A stretch of DNA of 39,996 bases from Candidatus Nitrosopumilus sp. (lineage in GTDB: Archaea; Thermoproteota; Nitrososphaeria; Nitrososphaerales; Nitrososphaeraceae), in the NCBI GenBank assembly GCA_013821245.1, contig JACDHC010000003.1, positions 1 through 39,996 on the forward strand, in the 5' to 3' direction. Both the position numbers and the translations under genes were made by a program. The number at the start of each line of letters is the position of its first letter. Position 1 is the stretch's first letter. A model generated the notes under the pieces. The model worked only from the letters and a program-made list of their open reading frames with translations. It ran no database searches and was not told where the DNA came from. Of the stretch, positions 17,680 to 25,768 are shown piece after piece.

Positions 17680-17928
17680 ATGCCTACGGCATATATTTTG
17701 ATAAATAGTATTTTAGGAAAAGAAGAAGAGATAATAAAACAGATTTCGCAAATAAAACAAGTTAAAGAGGTTAGGGGCACATATGGGGTACATGATATTT
17801 TTGTTAAAATTCAAACAGACTCGGTTGATGAAATGAATAACACAATTACATCAAACATAAGAAAGATAAACGGCATAACATCGACCGTAACCCTTGTTTC
17901 TATTCCTGAACAGGGGGGAAAAGATTAA
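17680..17928 (+). CDS. Stand-alone Lrp/AsnC ligand-binding (RAM) domain protein
   Basis: This 82-residue protein is the ligand-binding half of an Lrp/AsnC regulator without the helix-turn-helix: MPTAYILINSILGKEEEIIK, then GTYGVHDIFVKI and NIRKINGITSTVTLVSI. Such domains form dimers and higher rings and bind amino acids; without a DNA-binding part it may modulate a full Lrp protein or an enzyme. A close paralogue lies at 38793-39041. ATG start. Confidence 0.85.
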   Translation: MPTAYILINSILGKEEEIIKQISQIKQVKEVRGTYGVHDIFVKIQTDSVDEMNNTITSNIRKINGITSTVTLVSIPEQGGKD

Positions 17929-17941
17929 CATCAAATTCCAT

Positions 17942-18121
17942 TCATTTATTTTTCAACACCATAAAAAACAATAGTGTAATTATAACAACACTTAGCCATC
18001 CTATAGACCCCACTATAAAGAAAAGCGAGTAAATTGGTATTAGTAAAGCTACCCCTGCAACCACAGCTCCTATGCACCACATAACAAGTAAAATTTGAAT
18101 ATTGATTTCTGAAATTTTCAT
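17942..18121 (-). CDS. Small membrane protein, 59 residues
   Basis: This frame begins with ATG at 18121 and gives MKISEINIQILLVMWCIGA, followed by two hydrophobic segments (about residues 7-29 and 32-55) and a basic end (VLKNK). It lies 8 nt downstream of the zinc-ribbon micro-gene on the same strand, so the two are likely co-transcribed. The hydrophobic pattern favours this frame over the overlapping 68-codon frame in the same region. Function unknown. Confidence 0.55.
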   Translation of the reverse strand: MKISEINIQILLVMWCIGAVVAGVALLIPIYSLFFIVGSIGWLSVVIITLLFFMVLKNK

Positions 18122-18129
18122 GGATTCTT

Positions 18130-18285
18130 TTAACCTCTGAGGTCCTCATCAAATCCTTTGAGAGTATTCAGAATTTTTCCACAATTACTGCAAATTTGGT
18201 ATTCGGCAAAATCAAAATCGTTGTATTTCCTAAATGAAAAAACATCTTTGTGGTTACAAAAAAAATTTCTAAAGATCTTTATCAT
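18130..18285 (-). CDS. Small zinc-ribbon-like protein, 51 residues
   Basis: This short frame starts with ATG at 18285 and encodes MIKIFRNFFCNHKDVFSFRK, then EYQICSNCGKIL. C10, H12 and the C32-x2-C35 pair could bind one zinc ion. The last residues are acidic (DEDLRG). It sits between tRNA-Phe and the small membrane protein gene, all on the minus strand, and may share a transcript with the latter. Too short for a confident family call. Confidence 0.55.
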   Translation of the reverse strand: MIKIFRNFFCNHKDVFSFRKYNDFDFAEYQICSNCGKILNTLKGFDEDLRG

Positions 18286-18315
18286 TTTTCCACTCCATCA
18301 CTTCACATCTAATAG

Positions 18316-18408
18316 TGCCGCCGGTGAGATTTGAGCTCACGACAGCTCGGTCTTCAGCTTCACCCTATATAAATAGTCGAGTGCTCTTCCAGGCTGAGCT
18401 ACGACGGC
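18316..18408 (-). tRNA. tRNA-Phe (GAA) with a 19-nt intron in the anticodon arm
   Basis: The acceptor strands GCCGTCG and CGGCGGC pair (one G-U), followed by discriminator A with no encoded CCA. The D arm is GCTC/GAGC and the T arm GTGAG/CTCAC with loop CTCAAAT. The anticodon loop reads CTGAAGA (anticodon GAA, Phe) and its 3' stem is CCGAG. The 5' stem begins CTCG and is then interrupted by about 19 nt. Removing ACTATTTATATAGGGTGAA gives a perfect CTCGG stem and a 74-nt mature tRNA; cutting one to three bases later (before, within or just after the CT of the loop) gives the same length but leaves an A-C mismatch at 31-39. The intron contains a CTAT/ATAG hairpin. Confidence 0.9.
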
Positions 18409-18429
18409 ACAGATTATTTTCTGCTTTTT

Positions 18430-18446
18430 TATATTATATATATTAT
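18430..18446 (-). promoter_or_regulatory. TATA-rich promoter of tRNA-Phe
   Basis: An uninterrupted A/T run reading AATAATATATATAATAT on the minus strand lies about 22-38 nt before the first base of tRNA-Phe, the expected place for an archaeal TATA box. Confidence 0.4.
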
Positions 18447-18563
18447 TGCTTTACTTTTGTGTACATATCAATAAATATTTCAGATTAAATTATTATGTTA
18501 ATTCTTTAGGAAAATTTAATCTTAATCTAAATTAGTATATTAAAGTATGTTAAAGGATTAGCT

Positions 18564-18629
18564 ATGACAAATAAAGACGAGTTAAACAATGCAGCTATGA
18601 CAAATAAAGACGAGTTAAACAATGCAGCT
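18564..18629 (+). repeat. Perfect 33-bp tandem duplication spanning a start codon
   Basis: Two identical 33-bp units (18564-18596 and 18597-18629) each begin with ATGACAAATAAAG and end with AATGCAGCT. The AGCT just before the first unit extends the match slightly upstream, which suits a slippage or unequal-crossover origin. The unit length is a multiple of three, so the frame is kept. Confidence 0.95.
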
Positions 18630-18779
18630 AATGAATCATCCATATTGGAAAGCCCAGAGGAAAAAAAAAGAAGATTTCTTATAGAGTTTGAAAATCCATT
18701 TAAGTGTGACAAATGCAATGAAAGATTTAAAAAGAAAAAATACCTTCGAGAACACAAAGGTGAAGTTCATGCATATTAA
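18564..18779 (+). CDS. Single C2H2 zinc-finger protein, 71 residues
   Basis: The C-terminus has a clear C2H2 finger: C48-x2-C51, twelve residues, then H64-x4-H69 (FKCDKCNERFKKKKYLREHK). The finger is very basic, as expected for nucleic-acid binding, though protein binding is possible. The N-terminus is odd: MTNKDELNNAA is repeated twice exactly, so either of two ATGs (18564 or 18597) could start translation. The middle is acidic (SSILESPEE). Small C2H2 proteins are known in archaea, mostly without assigned function. It is divergent from tRNA-Phe. Confidence 0.75.
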   Translation: MTNKDELNNAAMTNKDELNNAANESSILESPEEKKRRFLIEFENPFKCDKCNERFKKKKYLREHKGEVHAY

Positions 18780-18892
18780 TTTTAGCGCACACCGCAATGC
18801 AATCTTACCTCTGATTTCTTTATCTTGGCATATGCACATATTAAAAAGTCACATAGTAATATTACCAAATACTATTTAGGACGATATCTAAA

Positions 18893-19447
18893 ATGAAGAT
18901 ATATACAAAAACTGGTGACAATGGGGAGACTAGTCTTTTCAATGGTGACCGGGTAAGGAAAGATAACACCAGGATAATAACATATGGTGTTATAGACGAA
19001 GTTAATAGTCATATTGGGTTATTACTAACTTACACCAACAGGGAAGAAAAATTTAGAGAAATCTCAGAAATATTGTCCAAAATTCAGAATCAACTATTTG
19101 TGTTGGGCAGTGATTTGGCAAATCCAGATACAAAGTCAAAGGATTATCCAAGAATTAATAATGAGGATGTGGTTTTTATTGAAAATTCAATAGACAAACT
19201 AGATAAAAACTTAGAGCCATTAAAATCTTTTATTTTGCCTGGGGGATCAATTGAATCCTCCTATTGTCATATAATTAGAACAATAATAAGAAGGGCAGAA
19301 GTAAATATCGTCAATTTGCTTATAAACAATGAAATAAACAAATCATGCTTAATTTTCTTAAATAGGTTATCAGATCTATTCTTTGTTATCTCAAGAGTTG
19401 TAAACAAACTAAAAAACATTCAAGATATCCCTTGGAAACCAAGTTAA
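18893..19447 (+). CDS. pduO: Cob(I)alamin adenosyltransferase, PduO type
   Basis: This 184-residue protein makes adenosylcobalamin from cob(I)alamin and ATP. The ATP-binding N-terminus reads KIYTKTGDNGETSLFNG (residues 2-18). YGVIDEVNSHIG, then RTIIRRAEVN and LNRLSDLFFVISR match the helical-bundle core of PduO/MMAB enzymes, including the conserved arginines. The length is normal. The product is the cofactor of methylmalonyl-CoA mutase and of class II ribonucleotide reductase. ATG start; monocistronic, with about 110 nt to the zinc-finger gene upstream. Confidence 0.92.
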   Translation: MKIYTKTGDNGETSLFNGDRVRKDNTRIITYGVIDEVNSHIGLLLTYTNREEKFREISEILSKIQNQLFVLGSDLANPDTKSKDYPRINNEDVVFIENSIDKLDKNLEPLKSFILPGGSIESSYCHIIRTIIRRAEVNIVNLLINNEINKSCLIFLNRLSDLFFVISRVVNKLKNIQDIPWKPS

Positions 19448-19828
19448 AAAAGATTAAAGAAATCTAATTCTATATGGTTATTAGCTCTTTATTCCGTTCA
19501 GTAACCATTATCATCACTTTACATTTTAAAATGGATTTTTAAATGCTTTCAAAGTAAAAAGTATAAAAATGGTTTTGGTGAAATAGGGAGCATTCTCCAT
19601 TTTCCAATGATTTGTTTTGATAAAAAATAAAATTAACTTTATTCTGTGGAAATACAGCTAAATGACTAGTTTATTAAAGTTCACAAATATACGAGGAAAA
19701 AGTAGTTGATTTTAATCATATAAGATAATGAAACGAATGCAAAAAGATCTTAAAGAGCAGGCAAATTTTACCATTTATATAAACTAAATGACAAGAATTA
19801 AATTGTTTTTTAAATTAGGTTTGAATAA
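19448..19828. other. Intergenic region, 381 bp, no supported gene
   Basis: Only very short frames occur here, the best being 19 codons. I see no tRNA and no convincing C/D or H/ACA guide RNA. The end (TTTATATAAAC near 19775-19786 and TTTAAATTAG near 19809) is TATA-like and could drive the small membrane gene and HD gene downstream. Confidence 0.4.
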
Positions 19829-19996
19829 ATGACTCAAGTTACCAATGTCCTGCTTATTGTAATTGTTACCGTTTTTTTATCAGTTATCGCAACCCTATTA
19901 ACAGTTCTTTTAGATAACACGGTGGATATAAGAGGTATTATATCAAGTATTCCTAAATTAACCCTGCATAAAATTTTAATAAATGATATCTTATAA
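19829..19996 (+). CDS. Single-helix small membrane protein, 55 residues
   Basis: ATG at 19829 opens MTQVTNVLLIVIVTVFLSVI, a hydrophobic helix reaching to about residue 28, followed by a short soluble tail (DNTVDIRGIISSIPKLTLHK). A TATA-like TTTAAATTAG lies about 20 nt upstream. It precedes the HD-domain gene by 24 nt on the same strand. Function unknown; small single-helix proteins can be accessory subunits of membrane complexes. Confidence 0.5.
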   Translation: MTQVTNVLLIVIVTVFLSVIATLLTVLLDNTVDIRGIISSIPKLTLHKILINDIL

Positions 19997-20020
19997 AACA
20001 AGATTTACTCTATATGCAAT

Positions 20021-20656
20021 ATGAATAAGGAGTCGGAGTTTAACATTGGAGAGATTTCTGCTTTTTTGGGTCATTTTTATAAACTTAAGGAAATTAAAAG
20101 AACAGGCTGGAAATCAAAACTACATTTGAATGACGCAGAATCAGTAGCAGAGCATACTCTTACTATGGTTGTTTTTGCATTGCTGTTTTCAGAATTTAGC
20201 AATTATTCTCCAAAGAGAACAATAAAAATGATAAAAATGATATTGATTCACGATTTAGGAGAATCCATGATTGGGGACTATACACCAAAAACAATAGATT
20301 TTGTTAAGAAAAAACAATTGGAAAATAGCGCAATCAATACCATAATTTCAAAAATCCCATGGATAACAATCAAAACAAAATATTATAGATTATGGAAAGA
20401 ATTTGATGAAAATAGTACAGAAATATCAAAAATGATTCATTTAATTGACAAACTTGAAATGGCTATTCAAGCAAGTTATTATATGGAGAACAGAAAAGAC
20501 ATTAAAAAAGAGGACATAAGGCCTTTTTTGGAATCAGCATCAAGTTACGTAATTCAAAAACACAAAATCAGAGATACCAAAAATAGCAATAATTTGGATA
20601 TAGAAAAAAAAGATGTTGAGGAAATAAAACAAATATTACTTGATTTCTGCAAATAG
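20021..20656 (+). CDS. HD-domain phosphohydrolase, HDDC2/YfbR-like
   Basis: This 211-residue protein has the HD metal site: H45 in ESVAEHT, then H77-D78 in LIHDLGES, with a further aspartate in HLIDKLEMAIQ (about residue 147). GWKSKLHLNDAESVAEHT and GDYTP are typical of the HDDC2/YfbR group, which removes phosphate from deoxynucleoside 5'-monophosphates. ATG start. It is followed 8 nt later by the 111-residue unknown gene, so the two are probably co-transcribed. Confidence 0.82.
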   Translation: MNKESEFNIGEISAFLGHFYKLKEIKRTGWKSKLHLNDAESVAEHTLTMVVFALLFSEFSNYSPKRTIKMIKMILIHDLGESMIGDYTPKTIDFVKKKQLENSAINTIISKIPWITIKTKYYRLWKEFDENSTEISKMIHLIDKLEMAIQASYYMENRKDIKKEDIRPFLESASSYVIQKHKIRDTKNSNNLDIEKKDVEEIKQILLDFCK

Positions 20657-20664
20657 AATAGTAT

Positions 20665-21000
20665 ATGCAGTATTTTGTAGCCCTAAAAATTGGTGAAAAA
20701 AGAGTTAAAGACGCTCAAGAATTATTATCTAAATTTCTAAATGAAAACTCCAATCCAGCTATGCCCGCGCTAGCCCTTAAAGATAATAAATCAAATGTTT
20801 GGGAACCTGTAGGTGAGGAAAATTATTTTGCTGTCGTGGAATCGCACCAAGGTTTCCTTGTTGCAATTTGTGATAAAACTGGGATAGCTAAATCTATTGC
20901 AAACTGGTTCACCGAGGAGAAAAAAAACGAAATTGTGAACGTTTTAAAAACAAAAGCAGGATTAGAGCAATATTTTGGAGATATATCATTACCGGTTTAA
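20665..21000 (+). CDS. Conserved-looking hypothetical protein, 111 residues
   Basis: This soluble alpha/beta protein starts with ATG at 20665 (MQYFVALKIGEKRVKDAQEL). It has no signal peptide, membrane segment, cysteine pair or known motif. AICDKTGIAKSIANWF and the helical tail are well-formed. It follows the HD phosphohydrolase by 8 nt and precedes the TIGR00300-family gene by 59 nt. I cannot assign a function. Confidence 0.65.
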   Translation: MQYFVALKIGEKRVKDAQELLSKFLNENSNPAMPALALKDNKSNVWEPVGEENYFAVVESHQGFLVAICDKTGIAKSIANWFTEEKKNEIVNVLKTKAGLEQYFGDISLPV

Positions 21001-21059
21001 CTTTAATTCACATAAACTGGAAAAGAAATTTTAAAAACCATTTATATAAATTAACATAA

Positions 21060-22295
21060 TTGGAAAAATTTGAACAAGAAATTGAAGTCAAAGGCCATTT
21101 GGTAGACTCTTCAATTCTAACTCGCATCTTTGACAAGATTATGGATTTAAAAGGCGATTTTACGGTTGCAGAATTTTCAATTGGTAAAAGAAAGCAAGAT
21201 TACAGTTATGCCCGACTGCTAGTAAAGGGAAAAAACAAAGAACACTTGTCAAATATCTTGGAGTTTATTTATAGAGAGGGGGCAACTTCAGTATCTTTAG
21301 ATGAGGTAAAATGCATAGAGTCACCAAATGACATGGTGTTACCGGATGACTTTTACAGTACAACAAACAACCCTACACAAATTTTTTTTCGTGGTCAATG
21401 GATAAACGTTGGCAACATGATGATGGACAAATGCATTGTTTTAGATCCAGATAAAAGAGTGGCTCAATGCAAAATTAATCGAGACGTCAAAAGGGGGGAC
21501 CTCGTGGTTACCGGAGAAAGAGGTATAAGGATAATACCACAAGAACGACCAAGAGAGGGTGTTGACATTTTTCAATTTATGAGTAGTTCCAGTTCAAGTG
21601 AGCGACCCTCACAGCAGATAGCGATAAAAGTTGCACGTGATATATACAAAACAAAACAAGAAGGAGGAAAAATTATCGTTGTATCAGGTCCAGTTATAGT
21701 TCATTCTGGCTCTTCAGATATTTTGGCAAAACTAATCAGGTACGGGTATGTAAACGGCATTTTAGCTGGAAATGCATTAGCTGTGCATGATATTGAAAAC
21801 TCATTACTAGGTACATCGTTAGGTATGCATGTGGTTGATGGAACTTTAGCAGTTCGTGGACACCGAAATCACATGATAATAGTAAACGAAGTTTTTAAAG
21901 CTGGTTCTATTAAATCAATGGTAGAAAAAAAAATACTAAAAAGCGGGATAATGTATGAATGCATAGTTAACAAAATCCCTTTTGTATTGTGTGGATCAAT
22001 AAGGGATGATGGGCCAATACCAGATGTCATTACAGATGTTGTTGATGCTCAAAGGCAATACAAAGAACTATTGAGAGATGCAAATTTGGTATTGATGTTT
22101 TCCTCCATGCTGCATTCTATAGCGGTAGGTAACATGATTCCCGCTTCTGTTAAGGTAATTGCAGTTGATATAAATCAATCAGTAGTGACTAAATTACTTG
22201 ATAGAGGAACAACACAAGCAACAGGAATTGTAACAGATATTGGCTCTTTTTTGCCTTTAGTGATGAAACACCTGGATTCACTTATCAACCCCTAA
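21060..22295 (+). CDS. TIGR00300 / LOR-SDH domain protein, probable archaeal-type ornithine cyclodeaminase
   Basis: This 411-residue protein begins with a small alpha/beta domain (about residues 1-100, EQEIEVKGHLVDSSILTRIF) and continues with the LOR/SDH-like domain, including VVSGPVIVHSGSSDILAKLI, YGYVNGILAGNALAVHDIE and GTSLGMHVVDG. This is the family first called TIGR00300. A methanogen member was described as an ornithine cyclodeaminase making proline from ornithine without relation to the classic enzyme, and the domain occurs in cyanobacterial arginine-catabolism enzymes. It would supply proline in an archaeon lacking the usual route. Start is TTG at 21060. Confidence 0.8.
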   Translation: MEKFEQEIEVKGHLVDSSILTRIFDKIMDLKGDFTVAEFSIGKRKQDYSYARLLVKGKNKEHLSNILEFIYREGATSVSLDEVKCIESPNDMVLPDDFYSTTNNPTQIFFRGQWINVGNMMMDKCIVLDPDKRVAQCKINRDVKRGDLVVTGERGIRIIPQERPREGVDIFQFMSSSSSSERPSQQIAIKVARDIYKTKQEGGKIIVVSGPVIVHSGSSDILAKLIRYGYVNGILAGNALAVHDIENSLLGTSLGMHVVDGTLAVRGHRNHMIIVNEVFKAGSIKSMVEKKILKSGIMYECIVNKIPFVLCGSIRDDGPIPDVITDVVDAQRQYKELLRDANLVLMFSSMLHSIAVGNMIPASVKVIAVDINQSVVTKLLDRGTTQATGIVTDIGSFLPLVMKHLDSLINP

Positions 22296-22385
22296 CCATA
22301 ACATAATATCTGGTTTAAATTTATACCTTCAAGATATTATGTTTTAGAATAATATAGCATATCGGAAAAAATAAAAATGCATTAT

Positions 22386-23978
22386 TTAACTATGTCTAAT
22401 TGATTCTTTAATCAATTTTAGGGTTAATTGTGGATCAGCTCTCCCACCAGTTTTTTTCATTATTTTTCCCAAAATGAAATTGGCAACATTTGGGTTGTTG
22501 TTTGATTGTTCAATCAGGTGTTTCTCGTTACTCAAAATCTCATCAATATACTTTTTTATAATTTCGGAATCTTGGATTTTTTCTACCTTTAAATTTTCGA
22601 CCAATTTAAGGGGGCTTTCACCTGTCCTAATGCTTTTATCGAAAATTTCTTTAGCAATATTTCTGTTGATAGATTTTCCCTCAACCAGTTTTGCCATATC
22701 CGCAATTTGCCGTGGAGTCACCTGACTATTGAAAGCCCTATTTTTATCAGATTTGTTACCAATGGATTCATCTTTTTCTAACTCATTGGTTTTTGAAAGA
22801 AGTTCGTTCACAATCCAGTTAGATATTTCTTTTGGTGAATTGTATATCTTTACAGATTCTTCATAAAAATCACTCACGTTTTTATTGTTTACAAGTATGT
22901 CAGATATATGATTAGATAGTTTGTGATTTTCAACATACCTTTTTAATCTTTCAATTGGTAGTTCGGGCATGTTTTCTTTGATTCTTACTTTATAATCTGA
23001 CCCCAAAACGATTCTGGGTATATCGGGCTCTGGAAAATACTTGTATTCGTCTTCCTCTTCCTTTGTTCTTGCCGGAATTGTTATTTTTCTTTTCTCATCC
23101 CAGTGTCGTGTCTCTGATTTAACGCTTATTTCATGCATAGACAATGTTTTTTGGCGTGTAATCTCATAAAATATAGATTTTTCAACATCTTTAAATGAAC
23201 TGACATTTTTTATTTCTACCTTTTTTCCACCCTTTACCGAAACATTCACATCACATCTTACGGCCCCTTCCAAGTTTGGATCTGAAACACCCAAATACTC
23301 GAAAATATTGGTGATTTTATTTAGGAAAAGACGCACATCGGTGGCATTCTTAAAATCTGGCTCTGTAACAATTTCTACCAAAGCTACACCCGCCCTGTTA
23401 TAGTCAATTAAGCAATAGTTATTTATTTTGGAATTGCTTTCTTCGTGAACAATTTTGCCGGGGTCTTCTTCTAGTTGGATTCTTTTTATTCTTACAGCTT
23501 TGGATTTTGATTTTCCTGTGTTATCTAATTCAGCTTTGTCATTGTAATATGATATTAACCCATCAAATCCAATGCTACTTAGTTCATAAGAATTATACTG
23601 TGTTATCTGAAAGTTTTTTGGCAAGTCAGGATAAAAATAATTTTTTCGATAAAAGGTTATTTTTTCAGGAATGTTACAATTAAGGGATATACATATCATT
23701 GATGCGTATTCAACAGCTTTTTTGTTTAGCAGGGGCAAGGATCCAGGAAGGCCTAAACAAATTGGACAGGTATTTCCATTTGGCTGGATGTCCCTATAAT
23801 TGGAAAAGCATCCACAGAACAATTTAGTTTCCAGCCTTGTTAGCTGGCAGTGAATCTCTAGGCCGATCTTTATATTTTCATAAGACTTGACATCATCATT
23901 AACGTTATTATTGTTATTCGAATCAAAATCCAATTGGTTTACATTAGATTCAGTTTGGGTCATATGCTTGGAATCCAT
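22386..23978 (-). CDS. gatB: Asp/Glu-tRNA(Asn/Gln) amidotransferase subunit B
   Basis: This 530-residue subunit binds misacylated tRNA and phosphorylates its side chain before amidation. KIGLEIHCQL is followed by the zinc-site cysteines C55, C57, C71 and C74 (LFCGCF, NTCPICLGLPGS). EDPGKI, DYNRAGVALVEIVTEPD and the C-terminal tail domain (GGRADPQLTLKLIKESI) are canonical. The N-terminus has an asparagine-rich stretch absent from bacterial GatB. Its ATG overlaps the end of gatA by 19 nt, showing tight coupling. It ends the gatC-gatA-gatB run. Confidence 0.96.
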   Translation of the reverse strand: MDSKHMTQTESNVNQLDFDSNNNNNVNDDVKSYENIKIGLEIHCQLTRLETKLFCGCFSNYRDIQPNGNTCPICLGLPGSLPLLNKKAVEYASMICISLNCNIPEKITFYRKNYFYPDLPKNFQITQYNSYELSSIGFDGLISYYNDKAELDNTGKSKSKAVRIKRIQLEEDPGKIVHEESNSKINNYCLIDYNRAGVALVEIVTEPDFKNATDVRLFLNKITNIFEYLGVSDPNLEGAVRCDVNVSVKGGKKVEIKNVSSFKDVEKSIFYEITRQKTLSMHEISVKSETRHWDEKRKITIPARTKEEEDEYKYFPEPDIPRIVLGSDYKVRIKENMPELPIERLKRYVENHKLSNHISDILVNNKNVSDFYEESVKIYNSPKEISNWIVNELLSKTNELEKDESIGNKSDKNRAFNSQVTPRQIADMAKLVEGKSINRNIAKEIFDKSIRTGESPLKLVENLKVEKIQDSEIIKKYIDEILSNEKHLIEQSNNNPNVANFILGKIMKKTGGRADPQLTLKLIKESIRHS

Positions 23979-25447
23979 TCATTGAATTTATCTTTGTGTT
24001 CAAAAAAAGTTGCAATATCAATTAAAACTTGTTCATTGAACTCATTTGACAACAATTGTAAACCTATGGGTAACCCTTCTTTGCTGAATCCAGCTGGTAT
24101 AGACATTGCAGGTATCCCGGCCAGATTGGATAGAATAGTGTAAATATCTAAATTATACAGTTCCAAAGGCTTGGCGACTTTTTCACCAATCCTAAAAGGA
24201 AGTATAGGCATTGTTGGCAATACCAAAACATCAAAAAGTTTGAATAGTTTGTTGAATTCATTTTTTATGATTTTTCTTATCTTTTGGGCTTTTAAATAAT
24301 ATTTCCCATAGTAGCCGGCGGACAAAACAAAAGAGCCGACCAATATCCTTCTTTTTACTTCTTCTCCAAAATTGGATCTTACATGAGAGGAATAACTATT
24401 CCATTCATATCCTTCGGGATTATAATTAAAACCATACCGAATGTTATCAAATCGGGATAGATTGCTGCTTGCCTCCGCAGTTGCAATAACATAATACGCG
24501 GCCAAAGCAAAATCAGAATAATTTATTTTAGTTTTATGCACACTAAAATCATGTTCCTTCAATAAGTTTATTTTTTTGTGAACAGTTTCCTTGACTTGGT
24601 ATTCTGAACTGTCTATCAAGTTATCTATAATTCCAACTTTATAGTTTTTGCCCAATATGCCGTCAACAGAATCTATTTTATATTCAAATTGCTGATCAAT
24701 GCCAGCAGAAGCAGAAGAAGAAGCAGAAGTATTATCGTTAGAGTCTCTGCCGCAAATAGCGTTTAGAGTCATAGCAATATCAACAACGGTTCTTGCTATT
24801 GGGCCTATTTGTTCAAGCGAGTTGGAATAGGATACTAATCCATATCTACTGACCAATCCATAGGTTGGTTTTATACCTATAACAGAGCAAAAACTACAAG
24901 GGCAACGAATAGAACCACCAGTATCTGAGCCCAAAGATACAGGAACTTGTAACGAAGAAACAGCTGCAGCACTTCCCCCTGACGAACCGCCGGCAACATA
25001 TTCTTGGTTCCAGGGATTATGAACAGGTCCATAATGAGAAAATTCAGAACTAGTGCCCATTCCGAATTCGTCCATGTTTAACTTTCCTATTATAATGGCA
25101 TCTTGTTTTTCTAATCTGTCAATTACCGTAGCGTTATAAGGAGGGACGTATTCTTGCAAAATTCTAGAAGCGCAGGTGGTTTTCAATCCCAAAACAGAAA
25201 TGTTGTCCTTAATGCCAATGGGGATGCCCAACAAACTACCTAATTTTTCGTTGTTCTTGATTTTTTTATCTATTTGTTTGGCTTTTAATAATACGGATTC
25301 ATAATTTTTTGATATAAAAGAATTGATTTTTAAGTCTACTTTGTCAATTCTCTCAAATAACTGACTAATGTATTCTTCTGCAAATATTTCTTGGTTTCTT
25401 ATTTTTTGTGACACTTGGTATCCAGGCAGTTTGTGCAATTCGCCCAT
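23960..25447 (-). CDS. gatA: Asp/Glu-tRNA(Asn/Gln) amidotransferase subunit A
   Basis: This 495-residue amidase supplies ammonia from glutamine for transamidation by GatCAB. The amidase triad is visible: K80 in GIPIGIKDNI, the cis-serine S155 in AGGSSGGSA and the nucleophile S179 in GSDTGGSIR. A low-complexity insertion (TSASSSASAG) lies at about residues 240-250, outside the active site. ATG start, 6 nt after the gatC stop. Confidence 0.96.
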   Translation of the reverse strand: MGELHKLPGYQVSQKIRNQEIFAEEYISQLFERIDKVDLKINSFISKNYESVLLKAKQIDKKIKNNEKLGSLLGIPIGIKDNISVLGLKTTCASRILQEYVPPYNATVIDRLEKQDAIIIGKLNMDEFGMGTSSEFSHYGPVHNPWNQEYVAGGSSGGSAAAVSSLQVPVSLGSDTGGSIRCPCSFCSVIGIKPTYGLVSRYGLVSYSNSLEQIGPIARTVVDIAMTLNAICGRDSNDNTSASSSASAGIDQQFEYKIDSVDGILGKNYKVGIIDNLIDSSEYQVKETVHKKINLLKEHDFSVHKTKINYSDFALAAYYVIATAEASSNLSRFDNIRYGFNYNPEGYEWNSYSSHVRSNFGEEVKRRILVGSFVLSAGYYGKYYLKAQKIRKIIKNEFNKLFKLFDVLVLPTMPILPFRIGEKVAKPLELYNLDIYTILSNLAGIPAMSIPAGFSKEGLPIGLQLLSNEFNEQVLIDIATFFEHKDKFNEWIPSI

Positions 25448-25453
25448 TTTATG

Positions 25454-25768
25454 TCAGATCCTAGGTCCTATCACATATCCGTTTTTCCGATTAAGAAAAT
25501 TAAAAGAGGTTTCTTTTCCATTTATACCATCAACATTGCTTGATTTTGAAGTTTTTAGATCTTCACGCAAATCATCAATTTTTATTTCCGTTTTCATATC
25601 GTTAAAAGACATTTCTTGCTCATTATCATTTAACTCTAATTCATCTAGTTTATTAAAAAACAAAATAGTTTCTTTGATTTTATCCAATGTTTTCTGAATC
25701 TCGGATTCATCAATTTCCAATCTTGATAGTGTGCACAATTTCTTTATATCATTGTAATTAGTTGACAT
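25454..25768 (-). CDS. gatC: Asp/Glu-tRNA(Asn/Gln) amidotransferase subunit C
   Basis: This 104-residue subunit wraps around GatA and GatB. It begins MSTNYNDIKKLCTLSRLEID, as usual for GatC, followed by ETILFFNKLDELEL. The start is the ATG at 25768. The same frame stays open for 61 more codons upstream to 25951 with a hydrophobic stretch, but that part has no place in GatC and is probably not translated. It is the first gene of gatC-gatA-gatB. Confidence 0.88.
   Translation of the reverse strand: MSTNYNDIKKLCTLSRLEIDESEIQKTLDKIKETILFFNKLDELELNDNEQEMSFNDMKTEIKIDDLREDLKTSKSSNVDGINGKETSFNFLNRKNGYVIGPRI

Noticed and set aside
17946-18152. 68-codon minus-strand frame
   Set aside because: It overlaps a better 59-codon frame with two clean hydrophobic helices and its own ATG at 18121.
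18301-18420. tRNA pseudogene
   Set aside because: All arms pair once the short insert is removed, so it is better read as an intron-containing functional tRNA-Phe.
18688-18879. 63-codon frame overlapping the zinc-finger gene
   Set aside because: It is the shifted frame of the finger region and loses the C2H2 pattern.
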